A DNA stretch of 6,116 nucleotides from Lysobacterales bacterium CG02_land_8_20_14_3_00_62_12 (GTDB lineage Bacteria > Pseudomonadota > Gammaproteobacteria > Xanthomonadales > Ahniellaceae), in the NCBI GenBank assembly GCA_002785585.1, contig PEUI01000232.1:826-6941 (forward strand). Reading direction: 5' to 3'. Under the pieces are notes generated by a model. That model was not told the DNA's origin. It searched no databases and worked only from the letters and a program-made list of their open reading frames with translations. Position numbers and translations under genes: made by a program. Positions within the stretch are counted from its first letter, which is position 1; every line of letters starts with the position of its first letter. Positions 1 to 5,572 of this stretch are shown here, piece by piece.

Positions 1-115
1 GGCGAGCGGCCAATCTGCAGGACGGCGCGACCGCTTAGCAGTTAGGCTGCACCATCGCTAACCAAGGGTTGGCGGCTTGGTTGCAGCGCAGTGGGTCCAC
101 CCTGAAGGAGCGACG
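1..115. other. Upstream flank without a complete gene
   Basis: No complete gene is visible here. All three + frames close early, with stops at 36-38 (TAG), 43-45 (TAG) and 59-61 (TAA). The frame closing at 36-38 reads RAANLQDGATA before its stop and could be the C-terminal tail of a gene that begins outside the window, but eleven residues cannot be assigned. I found no convincing sigma-70 promoter, no terminator-like hairpin with a T-run, and no tRNA-like fold. The last bases hold the ribosome binding site of the next gene. Confidence 0.3.
105..110 (+). promoter_or_regulatory. Ribosome binding site of the DuOB-type gene
   Basis: AAGGAG lies five bases before the ATG at 116. It decides the start: the same frame is also open from a TTG at 77, but that codon has no comparable Shine-Dalgarno sequence, and the 13 extra residues do not resemble the family's N-terminus, which begins just before the MVCFANSRK block. 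Confidence 0.8.
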
Positions 116-796
116 ATGAATCATCCAAAAACCATGGTCTGTTTTGCCAATTCACGCAAGACCAGCGGGCGTTCGGTCGTTGGCAAAGAATGGCACGAGG
201 GCGTGCCCGGCCGTTGGCTGCGACCGGTGAGTGCGCGGCCGGGTCACGAGTTATCGGAAGAAGATCGCCGTTTCGCCGATGGTCGTGATCCGCAGGTGTT
301 GGATATTGTGGTGGTGCCCTGCCTCAAACCGCAGCCGTTGCCGCATCAGGGCGAGAATCAACTGATCGACCCGGCGCACGCTTGGCAACACCATGGTCGC
401 TTGCCGTGGTCGGCGCTCGGCGCCTGGCTGGACACACCGGCCACGCTTTGGGCTGGCGGCGGCGGCAGCAGTTATGGTTTTCTCAACAATCGGGTGGCGG
501 AAGGCCATCAGGATGGCCGTTCGCTGTATCTGATCGCCCTCGACCAGATGCAGGTCGTGGTGGGCCCGAAGTCGGCTGACGTTTCCCGGCGTTGCCTGCG
601 CGGCGACTTTGCGTACGCGGGCGTTTCGTTTCAGTTGGCGATCACCGATCCGGTGCTTGAACGCCGGTTTCTGGCCGAAGCCGATGGCCACTACCCGATC
701 GACCAGCCGGTGCTGTGTGTCAGCCTGGAAGACTTGTTTCAGGGCTACTACTACAAGTCGATTGCTGCGGTTTTGGACGCCGCGCGATTCGAATAA
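116..796 (+). CDS. Dual OB-fold (DuOB-type) domain protein, function unknown
   Basis: This encodes 226 residues. I recognise the sequence pattern as that of small stand-alone bacterial proteins annotated as dual OB-containing domain proteins; this rests on memory of the family. Visible conserved blocks are NSRK (12-15) with GR (18-19) and GKE (23-25), WLRPVSAR (34-41), LSEEDRR (46-52), PQVLDI (59-64), HQGENQLID (77-85), SLYLI (136-140), TDPVLERRF (177-185) and a C-terminal VSLEDLFQGYYYKSIAAV (202-219). The first OB-like half would cover roughly residues 5-75 and the second roughly 135-220. There is no signal peptide or membrane segment, so it is probably cytoplasmic. OB folds usually bind nucleic acid or small ligands, but no ligand or partner is known to me. 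It lies 220 bases before serC on the same strand and need not be in that operon. Identity as a real gene is well supported by the Shine-Dalgarno sequence and motif density; the function is open. Confidence 0.78.
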   Translation: MNHPKTMVCFANSRKTSGRSVVGKEWHEGVPGRWLRPVSARPGHELSEEDRRFADGRDPQVLDIVVVPCLKPQPLPHQGENQLIDPAHAWQHHGRLPWSALGAWLDTPATLWAGGGGSSYGFLNNRVAEGHQDGRSLYLIALDQMQVVVGPKSADVSRRCLRGDFAYAGVSFQLAITDPVLERRFLAEADGHYPIDQPVLCVSLEDLFQGYYYKSIAAVLDAARFE

Positions 797-894
797 GGCG
801 GCGTCGCCACGGAGTTTTGCGGTGGTGGTGGGCGCCCGGCTTCAAGCGAAGTTCGACGTTGGCCGCGGGCTCGCCTCGGCAGCGGCGCGGTGGA

Positions 895-923
895 TTCTTT
901 GCTTGCATCGGTTCTGTTAGCCT
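895..923 (+). promoter_or_regulatory. Weak candidate promoter for the serC operon
   Basis: An extended -10 pattern (TG, one base, then TAGCCT) lies at 915-923. A poor -35-like TTCTTT lies at 895-900, with a 17-base spacer. The -10 hexamer matches the TATAAT consensus at only three positions, so the call depends mainly on the TG extension, the spacing and the location in a less GC-rich island about 95 bases before the serC start. No repressor operator, riboswitch or attenuator fold was recognised in the leader. Confidence 0.2.
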
Positions 924-1005
924 CGGACCCATGCCGCGTTGCAGCCCATTCGCACGGCCGAGACTTTCCCCAGCCAGCAGTGACCGATGTGTAAAGTCGT
1001 GTCCG

Positions 1006-1011
1006 AAGGAG
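1006..1011 (+). promoter_or_regulatory. Ribosome binding site that sets a GTG start for serC
   Basis: AAGGAG ends five bases before the GTG at 1017. An in-frame ATG at 987 would place this motif inside the coding region and add ten residues (MCKVVSEGVI) not expected in SerC. The family normally begins a few residues before the FASGPA motif, which the GTG start gives. Confidence 0.85.
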
Positions 1012-1016
1012 TGATC

Positions 1017-2096
1017 GTGAGTCGAGCTTATAATTTTGCTTCGGGTCCGGCGGCGTTGCCGCTGCCGGTTTTGCAACAAGCCCAAGCCGAGCTATTGGAT
1101 TGGGGCAAGGCGCGCGCCTCGGTGATGGAGATCAGTCACCGCAGCAAAGCGTTCATCGGCTTGGCCGAGCAGGCCGAACAAGACCTGCGCCGCTTGTTGG
1201 CGGTTCCGGCCAACTATCGGGTGCTGTTTTTGCAGGGCGGCGCGACCCAACATTTCGCGCAGATTCCGATGAATCTGGCCAATGGCGAAGCTGCCGACTA
1301 TTTGGTCACCGGCCATTGGGGCGAAAAAGCCGTCAAGCAAGCCGCCGCCTATGCCAAGGTGCAGGTGGTGGCCAATTCGGCCGAAGCCAAATTCATGCAG
1401 TTGCCGGATCGCGCTAGCTGGCAGTTGCATCCGCAGGCAGCGTATTTTCATTACACGCCGAACGAAACCATCGCCGGGGTGGAAATCCACCAGGTCCCCG
1501 AGGTCGGCACCGTGCCGGTGGTGGCGGACATGTCATCGACCCTGTTGTCGCGACCGATCGATGTCGCCAAGTTTGGTTTGATCTATGCCGGCGCACAAAA
1601 AAACATCGGACCGGCGGGCTTGGTCGTGTTGATCATTCGCGACGATCTGCTGGCACGCTGTAGCAAAAACATTCCGAGCATCTTCAACTATGCCGCCCAT
1701 GCCAAAGAAGGATCGATGCTCAATACGCCGCCGACCTTTGCCTGGTATCTGGCCGGACTCAATTTTCAGTGGTTGCAGTCGCAGGGCGGGCTGGCGGCGA
1801 TGGGCAAGCACAACCAGCAGAAAGCCGAATTGCTGTACGGCTACATCGACGGTTCTGGGTACTACAGCAATCCGGTCGAAAAGGCGGCGCGCTCGTGGAT
1901 GAATGTGCCGTTCCGTTTGGCCGATGAAAGCCACGACGAGCGCTTCCTGAAAGAATCCGTAGCGGCCGGACTGTTGGCCTTGAAGGGCCATCGCTCGGTC
2001 GGCGGTATGCGCGCCAGCATTTACAACGCGATGCCGATAGAAGGCGTCGCCGCGCTGATTGACTTCATGCGCGATTTTGCCCAGCGCAACGGCTGA
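1017..2096 (+). CDS. serC: Phosphoserine aminotransferase (SerC)
   Basis: This PLP-dependent enzyme moves an amino group from glutamate to 3-phosphohydroxypyruvate, giving phosphoserine. In gammaproteobacteria it usually also acts on the 4-phosphohydroxythreonine precursor for pyridoxal phosphate synthesis. It is 359 residues from the GTG start, against about 360 in E. coli. Visible family motifs are YNFASGPAALP (5-15), EISHRSK (38-44), FLQGGATQ (71-78), the cofactor-stacking Trp in GHWGEKA (W101), TPNETI (147-152), VADMSS (169-174) with the PLP-contacting Asp171, AGAQKNIGPAG (191-201) with the Schiff-base Lys195, NTPPT (236-240), and GHRSVGGMRASIYNAM (324-339). All key residues are present. 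It belongs to aminotransferase class V and is cytoplasmic. The next gene, serA, supplies its substrate. Stop codon and downstream GATCGATC overlap, and palindromic repeats follow immediately. Confidence 0.97.
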   Translation: MSRAYNFASGPAALPLPVLQQAQAELLDWGKARASVMEISHRSKAFIGLAEQAEQDLRRLLAVPANYRVLFLQGGATQHFAQIPMNLANGEAADYLVTGHWGEKAVKQAAAYAKVQVVANSAEAKFMQLPDRASWQLHPQAAYFHYTPNETIAGVEIHQVPEVGTVPVVADMSSTLLSRPIDVAKFGLIYAGAQKNIGPAGLVVLIIRDDLLARCSKNIPSIFNYAAHAKEGSMLNTPPTFAWYLAGLNFQWLQSQGGLAAMGKHNQQKAELLYGYIDGSGYYSNPVEKAARSWMNVPFRLADESHDERFLKESVAAGLLALKGHRSVGGMRASIYNAMPIEGVAALIDFMRDFAQRNG

Positions 2097-2102
2097 TCGA
2101 TC

Positions 2103-2118
2103 GCGGCGTGCATGCCGC
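2103..2118 (+). repeat. GC-rich palindrome, copy 1 (serC-serA gap)
   Basis: GCGGCGTGCATGCCGC is a nearly perfect palindrome: five outer GC pairs, one G-T pair, and a TGCA centre. It differs by a single base from the perfect palindrome at 2147-2162, whose start is 44 bases downstream in the same orientation. Both copies are preceded by ATCGA (with two extra bases here). It begins six bases after the serC stop. There is no T-run on its 3' side (A-run instead), so it does not look like an intrinsic terminator for serC. Confidence 0.75.
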
Positions 2119-2126
2119 AAAAACCC

Positions 2127-2145
2127 CGATTTTCCGGCCGAATCG
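2127..2145 (+). other. Small inverted repeat between the twin palindromes
   Basis: CGATT at 2127-2131 is complementary to AATCG at 2141-2145 across a nine-base loop that contains CGGCCG-like sequence. In RNA this would be a third, weaker stem between the two strong hairpins. A five-pair stem of this kind can arise by chance, so the significance rests on its position. Confidence 0.3.
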
Positions 2146-2146
2146 A

Positions 2147-2162
2147 GCGGCGTGCACGCCGC
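2147..2162 (+). repeat. GC-rich perfect palindrome, copy 2 (serC-serA gap)
   Basis: GCGGCGTGCACGCCGC is identical to its own reverse complement over all 16 bases. It ends 15 bases before the serA Shine-Dalgarno sequence. Together with copy 1 it could form two strong hairpins in the serC-serA transcript or a pair of binding sites for a dimeric regulator; the start-to-start distance of 44 bases is about four helical turns. A TTCTGGG sequence follows, which is not a terminator tail. Confidence 0.8.
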
Positions 2163-2177
2163 TTCTGGGCCAGCGCC

Positions 2178-2182
2178 AGGAG
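2178..2182 (+). promoter_or_regulatory. Ribosome binding site that sets the serA start
   Basis: AGGAG ends five bases before the ATG at 2188. The frame is open back to 2059 inside serC, but that extension would translate the palindromic gap and has no family resemblance, so 2188 is the start. Confidence 0.85.
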
Positions 2183-2187
2183 TTCTC

Positions 2188-3348
2188 ATGTTCAAAATCC
2201 ATACCCTGAATAATATTTCCGCCAACGGCCTCAAGCGTTTGCCGGCCGAGCGCTACCAGATGGTTGCTACGCTGGACGGTGCCGACGCCGTGCTGCTGCG
2301 TTCGGCGGACATGCATGCATTGACCCTCCCCGACAGCATCAAGGCGATTGGGCGGGCGGGTGCCGGCACCAACAATATTCCGGTGGCCGCGATGAGTCAG
2401 CGCGGTATCCCGGTGTTCAATGCACCGGGCGCCAACGCCAACGCGGTCAAGGAACTGGTGATTGCCGGCATGTTGATTGCCGCGCGCAATCTGGGCGTCG
2501 CCTTGGGTTTTGTCGAAGCGCTGGCGGGCGATGGCATGGAGACCGCCATCGAGAACGGCAAGAAGAAGTTCGTCGGTTTCGAGCTGGCTGGCCGCACCTT
2601 GGGTGTGGTCGGGCTGGGCGCGATCGGCGTGCGCGTGGCCAATGCGGCGCGGGCACTGGGCATGCGGGTGATTGGTTTCGATCCGCATATGACCGTCGAA
2701 GGCGCCTGGGCGTTGTCCTCCGACGTGATCAAGGCGGGCTCGCTGAACGAGCTTTATGGGGCTGCCGATTTCATCAGTTTTCATGTGCCGCTGAACGATG
2801 CTACCCGTGGCATTTTCAATGCCGCAGCGCTCGAACTGGTGAAGCCTGGTGTGGTGCTGCTCAACTTTTCCCGTGACGGCATCGTTGCCCATGAAGCCAT
2901 TCAGGCCGGACTTGCCGACGGCCGCATCGGCCGATACGTATCCGACTTCCCGAAGCCCGAATACGTCGGTAATCCGAGCGTCATCAGCTTGCCGCATCTG
3001 GGCGCATCCACTGGCGAGGCCGAGGAAAATTGCGCGTTGATGGTGGTCGATCAAATGCGCGAGTTCCTGGAGAATGGCAACGTCATCAACGCCGTCAATT
3101 TCCCGCACACCCGGATGCCGCGAAATGGCAAATCGCGGATCTGTATCGCCAACGAAAACAAGCCAAACATGATCGGCCAGTTGTCTTACGCGTTGGGTGC
3201 CGCCGGCATCAACATTTCACAGATGCACAACGCTTCGCGCGGTGACTACGCCTACAATCTGATCGACGTGGATCAAACGGTTGGGGCGGCGGTGATCGAA
3301 AATCTTCAGGCAATCGAAGGCGTGCTGTCGATTCGGGTTATCCAATGA
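2188..3348 (+). CDS. serA: D-3-phosphoglycerate dehydrogenase (SerA), short ACT type
   Basis: This is predicted to oxidise 3-phosphoglycerate to 3-phosphohydroxypyruvate with NAD, the first step of serine synthesis. It has 386 residues, against about 410 in E. coli. The substrate domain carries RAGAGTNN (56-63) and PGANANAVKELV (80-91). The Rossmann motif is VGLGAIG (141-147), with Asp165 at the usual ribose-binding position. The likely catalytic trio is Arg229 (NFSRDG), Glu258 (DFPKPE) and His270 (PHLGAST). A C-terminal ACT domain covers about 314-386. It keeps Asn324 and Asn342 at positions matching serine-contacting Asn346 and Asn364 of E. coli, with Asn322 in place of His344, so serine feedback is plausible but unproven. 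There is no extra intervening ASB domain. The SDFPKPE and NENKP-type blocks resemble the roughly 387-residue PGDH group that I associate with Firmicutes and Bacteroidetes. It follows the gene for the next pathway step and overlaps pheA by 4 bases. A related 2-hydroxyacid dehydrogenase is less likely given ACT plus context. Confidence 0.92.
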   Translation: MFKIHTLNNISANGLKRLPAERYQMVATLDGADAVLLRSADMHALTLPDSIKAIGRAGAGTNNIPVAAMSQRGIPVFNAPGANANAVKELVIAGMLIAARNLGVALGFVEALAGDGMETAIENGKKKFVGFELAGRTLGVVGLGAIGVRVANAARALGMRVIGFDPHMTVEGAWALSSDVIKAGSLNELYGAADFISFHVPLNDATRGIFNAAALELVKPGVVLLNFSRDGIVAHEAIQAGLADGRIGRYVSDFPKPEYVGNPSVISLPHLGASTGEAEENCALMVVDQMREFLENGNVINAVNFPHTRMPRNGKSRICIANENKPNMIGQLSYALGAAGINISQMHNASRGDYAYNLIDVDQTVGAAVIENLQAIEGVLSIRVIQ

Positions 3349-4451
3349 AATCACCGGTTGCCAAATCGCCCCCCGGATTGCTGGCGGTGCGCAACCGCAT
3401 CGACGCCATCGACGGCGAACTGCAGCGGCTGATCGCCGAGCGCGCCACGGTGGCGCGCCAGGTTGGTGAAGCCAAGGGCAAGGGTCTGTCGGCGGTGGAT
3501 TTTTATCGCCCGGAGCGCGAGGCGCAGGTGTTGCGAAAAGTGTTGGAACGCAATCAGGGGCCGCTCTCCAACGACGAGATGCTGCGCTTGTTCCGGGAAA
3601 TCATGTCGGCTTGTCTGGCCCAGCAAGAGCCACTGAAGATCGCGTTTCTTGGGCCGGAAGGTACCTTTTCCGAGATTGCCGTACACAAGCATTTTGGCCA
3701 TTCGATCCACGGCCTGCCGCTGGGCTCCATCGACGAAGTGTTTCAGGAAGTGGAAGCTGGCAATGCCGATTTCGGGGTGGTGCCGGTGGAGAACTCGACC
3801 GAGGGTTCGGTGCAAACCACCATGGACATGTTTCTGACTTCGCCGCTGAAAGTCTGTGGCGAAGTGGAGTTGCCGATCCACCATTTTTTGCTTGCCCACC
3901 ACGATCAATTGGCGCAAGTGCAGCGGGTATTTTCGCATCCACAGTCGTTGGGCCAATGCCGTTTGTGGCTGCGCACCCATTTGCCGCATGCCGAACGCAT
4001 CGCGGTGGCGAGCAACGCCGAAGCAGCGCGGCGCGCGCGCAGCGGCGAGGATGTGGCCGCCATCGCTGGCGAAAGTGCCGGGCGCATCTATGGCTTGAAT
4101 ACGCTGGCCGGCCCGATCGAGGATCGCCCCGACAATACTTCGCGGTTTGTGGTGTTGGGTCGGGAAATGTTTTCGCCCTCCGGCAACGACAAGACCTCGT
4201 TGCTGCTGTCGGGCAAGGACCAGCCCGGGCTGCTGTTCCATTTGCTGGAGCCGTTGGCCAGAAACGGGGTGAGTCTGACCCGCATCGAGTCGCGGCCGAC
4301 CCGGCAGGGCAAGTGGCAGTATGCCTTTTTCATTGATATTGCCGGTCACATCGATGATCCGAAAGTACAAAAAGCACTGTCGGAACTCGGCCCGGTCAGC
4401 GACCTGATCAAAGTGCTGGGCTCCTATCCCGAAGCGGTAACCAGCGCATGA
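3345..4451 (+). CDS. pheA: Bifunctional chorismate mutase / prephenate dehydratase (P-protein)
   Basis: This cytoplasmic enzyme converts chorismate to prephenate and then to phenylpyruvate, the committed route to phenylalanine. It has 368 residues (E. coli 386). The AroQ-type mutase domain (about 11-95) keeps Arg16, Arg33, Lys44, Arg58, Glu59 and Gln93, matching the E. coli active-site set; Arg55 replaces Asp48, as in the common YRPERE version. The dehydratase domain (about 98-272) shows GPEGTFSE (103-110), NSTEGSV (150-156) and HPQSLGQC (198-205). Its usual TRF motif reads SRF (266-268), a conservative Thr-to-Ser change at the residue matching catalytic Thr278 of E. coli. The ACT domain (about 283-361) carries GLLF (295-298) and ESRP (315-318), at the positions of the GALV and ESRP phenylalanine-binding motifs, so feedback inhibition by phenylalanine is expected. 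The start ATG overlaps the serA stop and has no strong Shine-Dalgarno sequence, suggesting translational coupling. Confidence 0.97.
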   Translation: MKSPVAKSPPGLLAVRNRIDAIDGELQRLIAERATVARQVGEAKGKGLSAVDFYRPEREAQVLRKVLERNQGPLSNDEMLRLFREIMSACLAQQEPLKIAFLGPEGTFSEIAVHKHFGHSIHGLPLGSIDEVFQEVEAGNADFGVVPVENSTEGSVQTTMDMFLTSPLKVCGEVELPIHHFLLAHHDQLAQVQRVFSHPQSLGQCRLWLRTHLPHAERIAVASNAEAARRARSGEDVAAIAGESAGRIYGLNTLAGPIEDRPDNTSRFVVLGREMFSPSGNDKTSLLLSGKDQPGLLFHLLEPLARNGVSLTRIESRPTRQGKWQYAFFIDIAGHIDDPKVQKALSELGPVSDLIKVLGSYPEAVTSA

Positions 4452-5572
4452 CTGGCGGTCTGCTGGCGCAGGCAACGCCCGCCCTGCAGGCGCTGACTGC
4501 CTACGATCCGGGCCACGATCTACCCGCGCTGCGGCGGCGTTTTGGCGGTGGCGGCGCAATCGGTGGATTGATCGAGCTTGGGTCCAATGAAAATGCCTGG
4601 GGGCCGAGCCCGCGGGTGCTCTCGGCCTTGGCCAACGCGGCGGCAACCGAGGTCTGGCGCTATCCGGATCCGCTGGCCACGGACTTGCGTGGTCGTCTCG
4701 CCGAAGCCCACGGCGTCAACGCCGATCAGCTGGTGCTGGGCAATGGTTCGCACGAATTGCTGATGCAGTTGGCGCAGATTTTTTGCGCGCCGGGTGATGA
4801 GGTGCTGGTTTCGCGCTATGCCTTTGCGGTCTACCCGATTGCGGCCAAGGCGGTCGGCGCCAGCGTGGTCGTGGCGGATGCCTGGCCGGCGCAACATCTG
4901 ATGTCGCGCGGCCATGATCTCGAGGCGATGCTGGCGAAATTGTCGCCACGCACGCGCTTGATCTGCCTGGCCAACCCGAATAATCCAACCGGCACCTGGG
5001 TCAGCACGGCGGCATTGGCGGCATTTCTGGAGCGGATACCGAAGTCGATTCCGGTGGTCGTCGATGAAGCTTATATGGAGTTTGCCGACGCCCCCGGGCT
5101 GACCTCGGCGCTGGGCCTGCGGCAGTCGTTTCAAAACTTGATCGTGACCCGCACTTTTTCCAAAGCTTATGGCTTGGCCGGATTGCGGATTGGCTACGCC
5201 ATCGCCGCAGCCGATGTGATCGTGCTGGTCAATCGCCTGCGTGAATCGTTCAACGTCAATGCGCTGGCGCTGTTGGCAGCGACGGCGGCGCTGGCCGATG
5301 ACGAACACCTGCAGCGCGGCGTCACCCAGGTGCGCGCCGAGCGCGAGCGCGTCGCGGCGATCCTGCGTGGTCGCGGCCTTCACGTTGGTCCTTCGCAAGG
5401 CAATTTTTTGCTGATCGATTTTGCCGACGAGGCGGCGCCGATCGAAACCGCCCTGTTGCAGCAGGGTGTGGTGGTGCGGCCGATGCTGGCCTATGGTCTG
5501 CCGCAGTGTCTGCGGGTGACCCTTGCCAGCCGCGCCGAAAATGATCGGTTCCTGCAGGCGCTGACTTTATGA
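4448..5572 (+). CDS. hisC: Histidinol-phosphate aminotransferase (HisC), operon-linked paralogue type
   Basis: This class I/II PLP aminotransferase interconverts imidazole acetol phosphate and histidinol phosphate. It has 374 residues (E. coli 356). Motifs are LGSNENAWGPS (44-54), WRYPDP (70-75), GNGSHELL (98-105), LANPNNPTG (174-182), VVVDEAYMEF (203-212) with PLP-contacting Asp206 and Tyr209, TFSKAYGLAGLRIGY (236-250) with Schiff-base Lys239 and Arg247, and LRVTLAS (355-361) with the carboxylate-binding Arg356. A glycine-rich stretch, FGGGGAIGG (32-40), precedes the SNEN motif. Its neighbours are aromatic rather than histidine genes. In this operon class the hisC copy is known or suspected to serve as an aromatic or prephenate aminotransferase as well, so it could finish phenylalanine synthesis after PheA; whether another hisC exists in a his operon cannot be seen here. 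The start overlaps the pheA stop by 4 bases and lacks a strong Shine-Dalgarno sequence. Confidence 0.94.
   Translation: MTGGLLAQATPALQALTAYDPGHDLPALRRRFGGGGAIGGLIELGSNENAWGPSPRVLSALANAAATEVWRYPDPLATDLRGRLAEAHGVNADQLVLGNGSHELLMQLAQIFCAPGDEVLVSRYAFAVYPIAAKAVGASVVVADAWPAQHLMSRGHDLEAMLAKLSPRTRLICLANPNNPTGTWVSTAALAAFLERIPKSIPVVVDEAYMEFADAPGLTSALGLRQSFQNLIVTRTFSKAYGLAGLRIGYAIAAADVIVLVNRLRESFNVNALALLAATAALADDEHLQRGVTQVRAERERVAAILRGRGLHVGPSQGNFLLIDFADEAAPIETALLQQGVVVRPMLAYGLPQCLRVTLASRAENDRFLQALTL

Larger units (their letters stand above)
797..1016 (+). other. Gap between the DuOB gene and serC
   Basis: This 220-base gap shows no credible gene. Short inverted repeats occur (GGCG/CGCC at 797-808 followed loosely by TTTT at 814-817; CTTC/GAAG at 840-851; palindrome GGGCGCCC at 830-837). 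None combines a long stem with an adjacent T-run, so I do not call a terminator. The stretch around 890-923 is less GC-rich than its surroundings and holds the only promoter-like match. The gap is the natural place for the promoter of the serC operon. Confidence 0.4.

Noticed and set aside
797..817. GGCG/CGCC hairpin followed by TTTT as a terminator of the DuOB gene
   Set aside because: The stem is only four pairs and the T-run is short and separated by several bases, which is too weak to call a terminator.
1596..1604. A AAA AAC slippery heptamer in serC, in phase, at the catalytic Lys195 codon
   Set aside because: The run simply encodes the invariant Gln-Lys-Asn. A -1 shift would give only a short tail before a stop, and I saw no Shine-Dalgarno-like stimulator upstream or obvious downstream hairpin.
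2059..2187. N-terminal extension of serA into serC
   Set aside because: The frame is open only by chance. The extension translates the palindromic gap, while AGGAG at 2178-2182 fits the ATG at 2188 and the family N-terminus.
2311..2320. ATGCATGCAT alternating repeat within serA
   Set aside because: It is short, explained by codons for Met-His-Ala, and unrelated in sequence to the intergenic palindromes beyond the TGCA core.
2065..3108. Antisense open frame (347 codons) opposite serA
   Set aside because: Same reasoning: serA is certain by motifs, and the antisense translation shows no family pattern or ribosome binding site support that I could see.
4026..4050. Alternating GC-rich run in pheA (possible Z-DNA-like tract)
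   Set aside because: It encodes an ordinary Ala/Arg-rich stretch of the dehydratase domain and is expected in a GC-rich genome.
3351..4646. Long antisense open frame (431 codons) opposite pheA and the start of hisC
   Set aside because: It lies opposite a gene with complete family motifs, and its translation is rich in Arg, His and Gln with no recognisable domain. Long antisense frames are common in GC-rich DNA.
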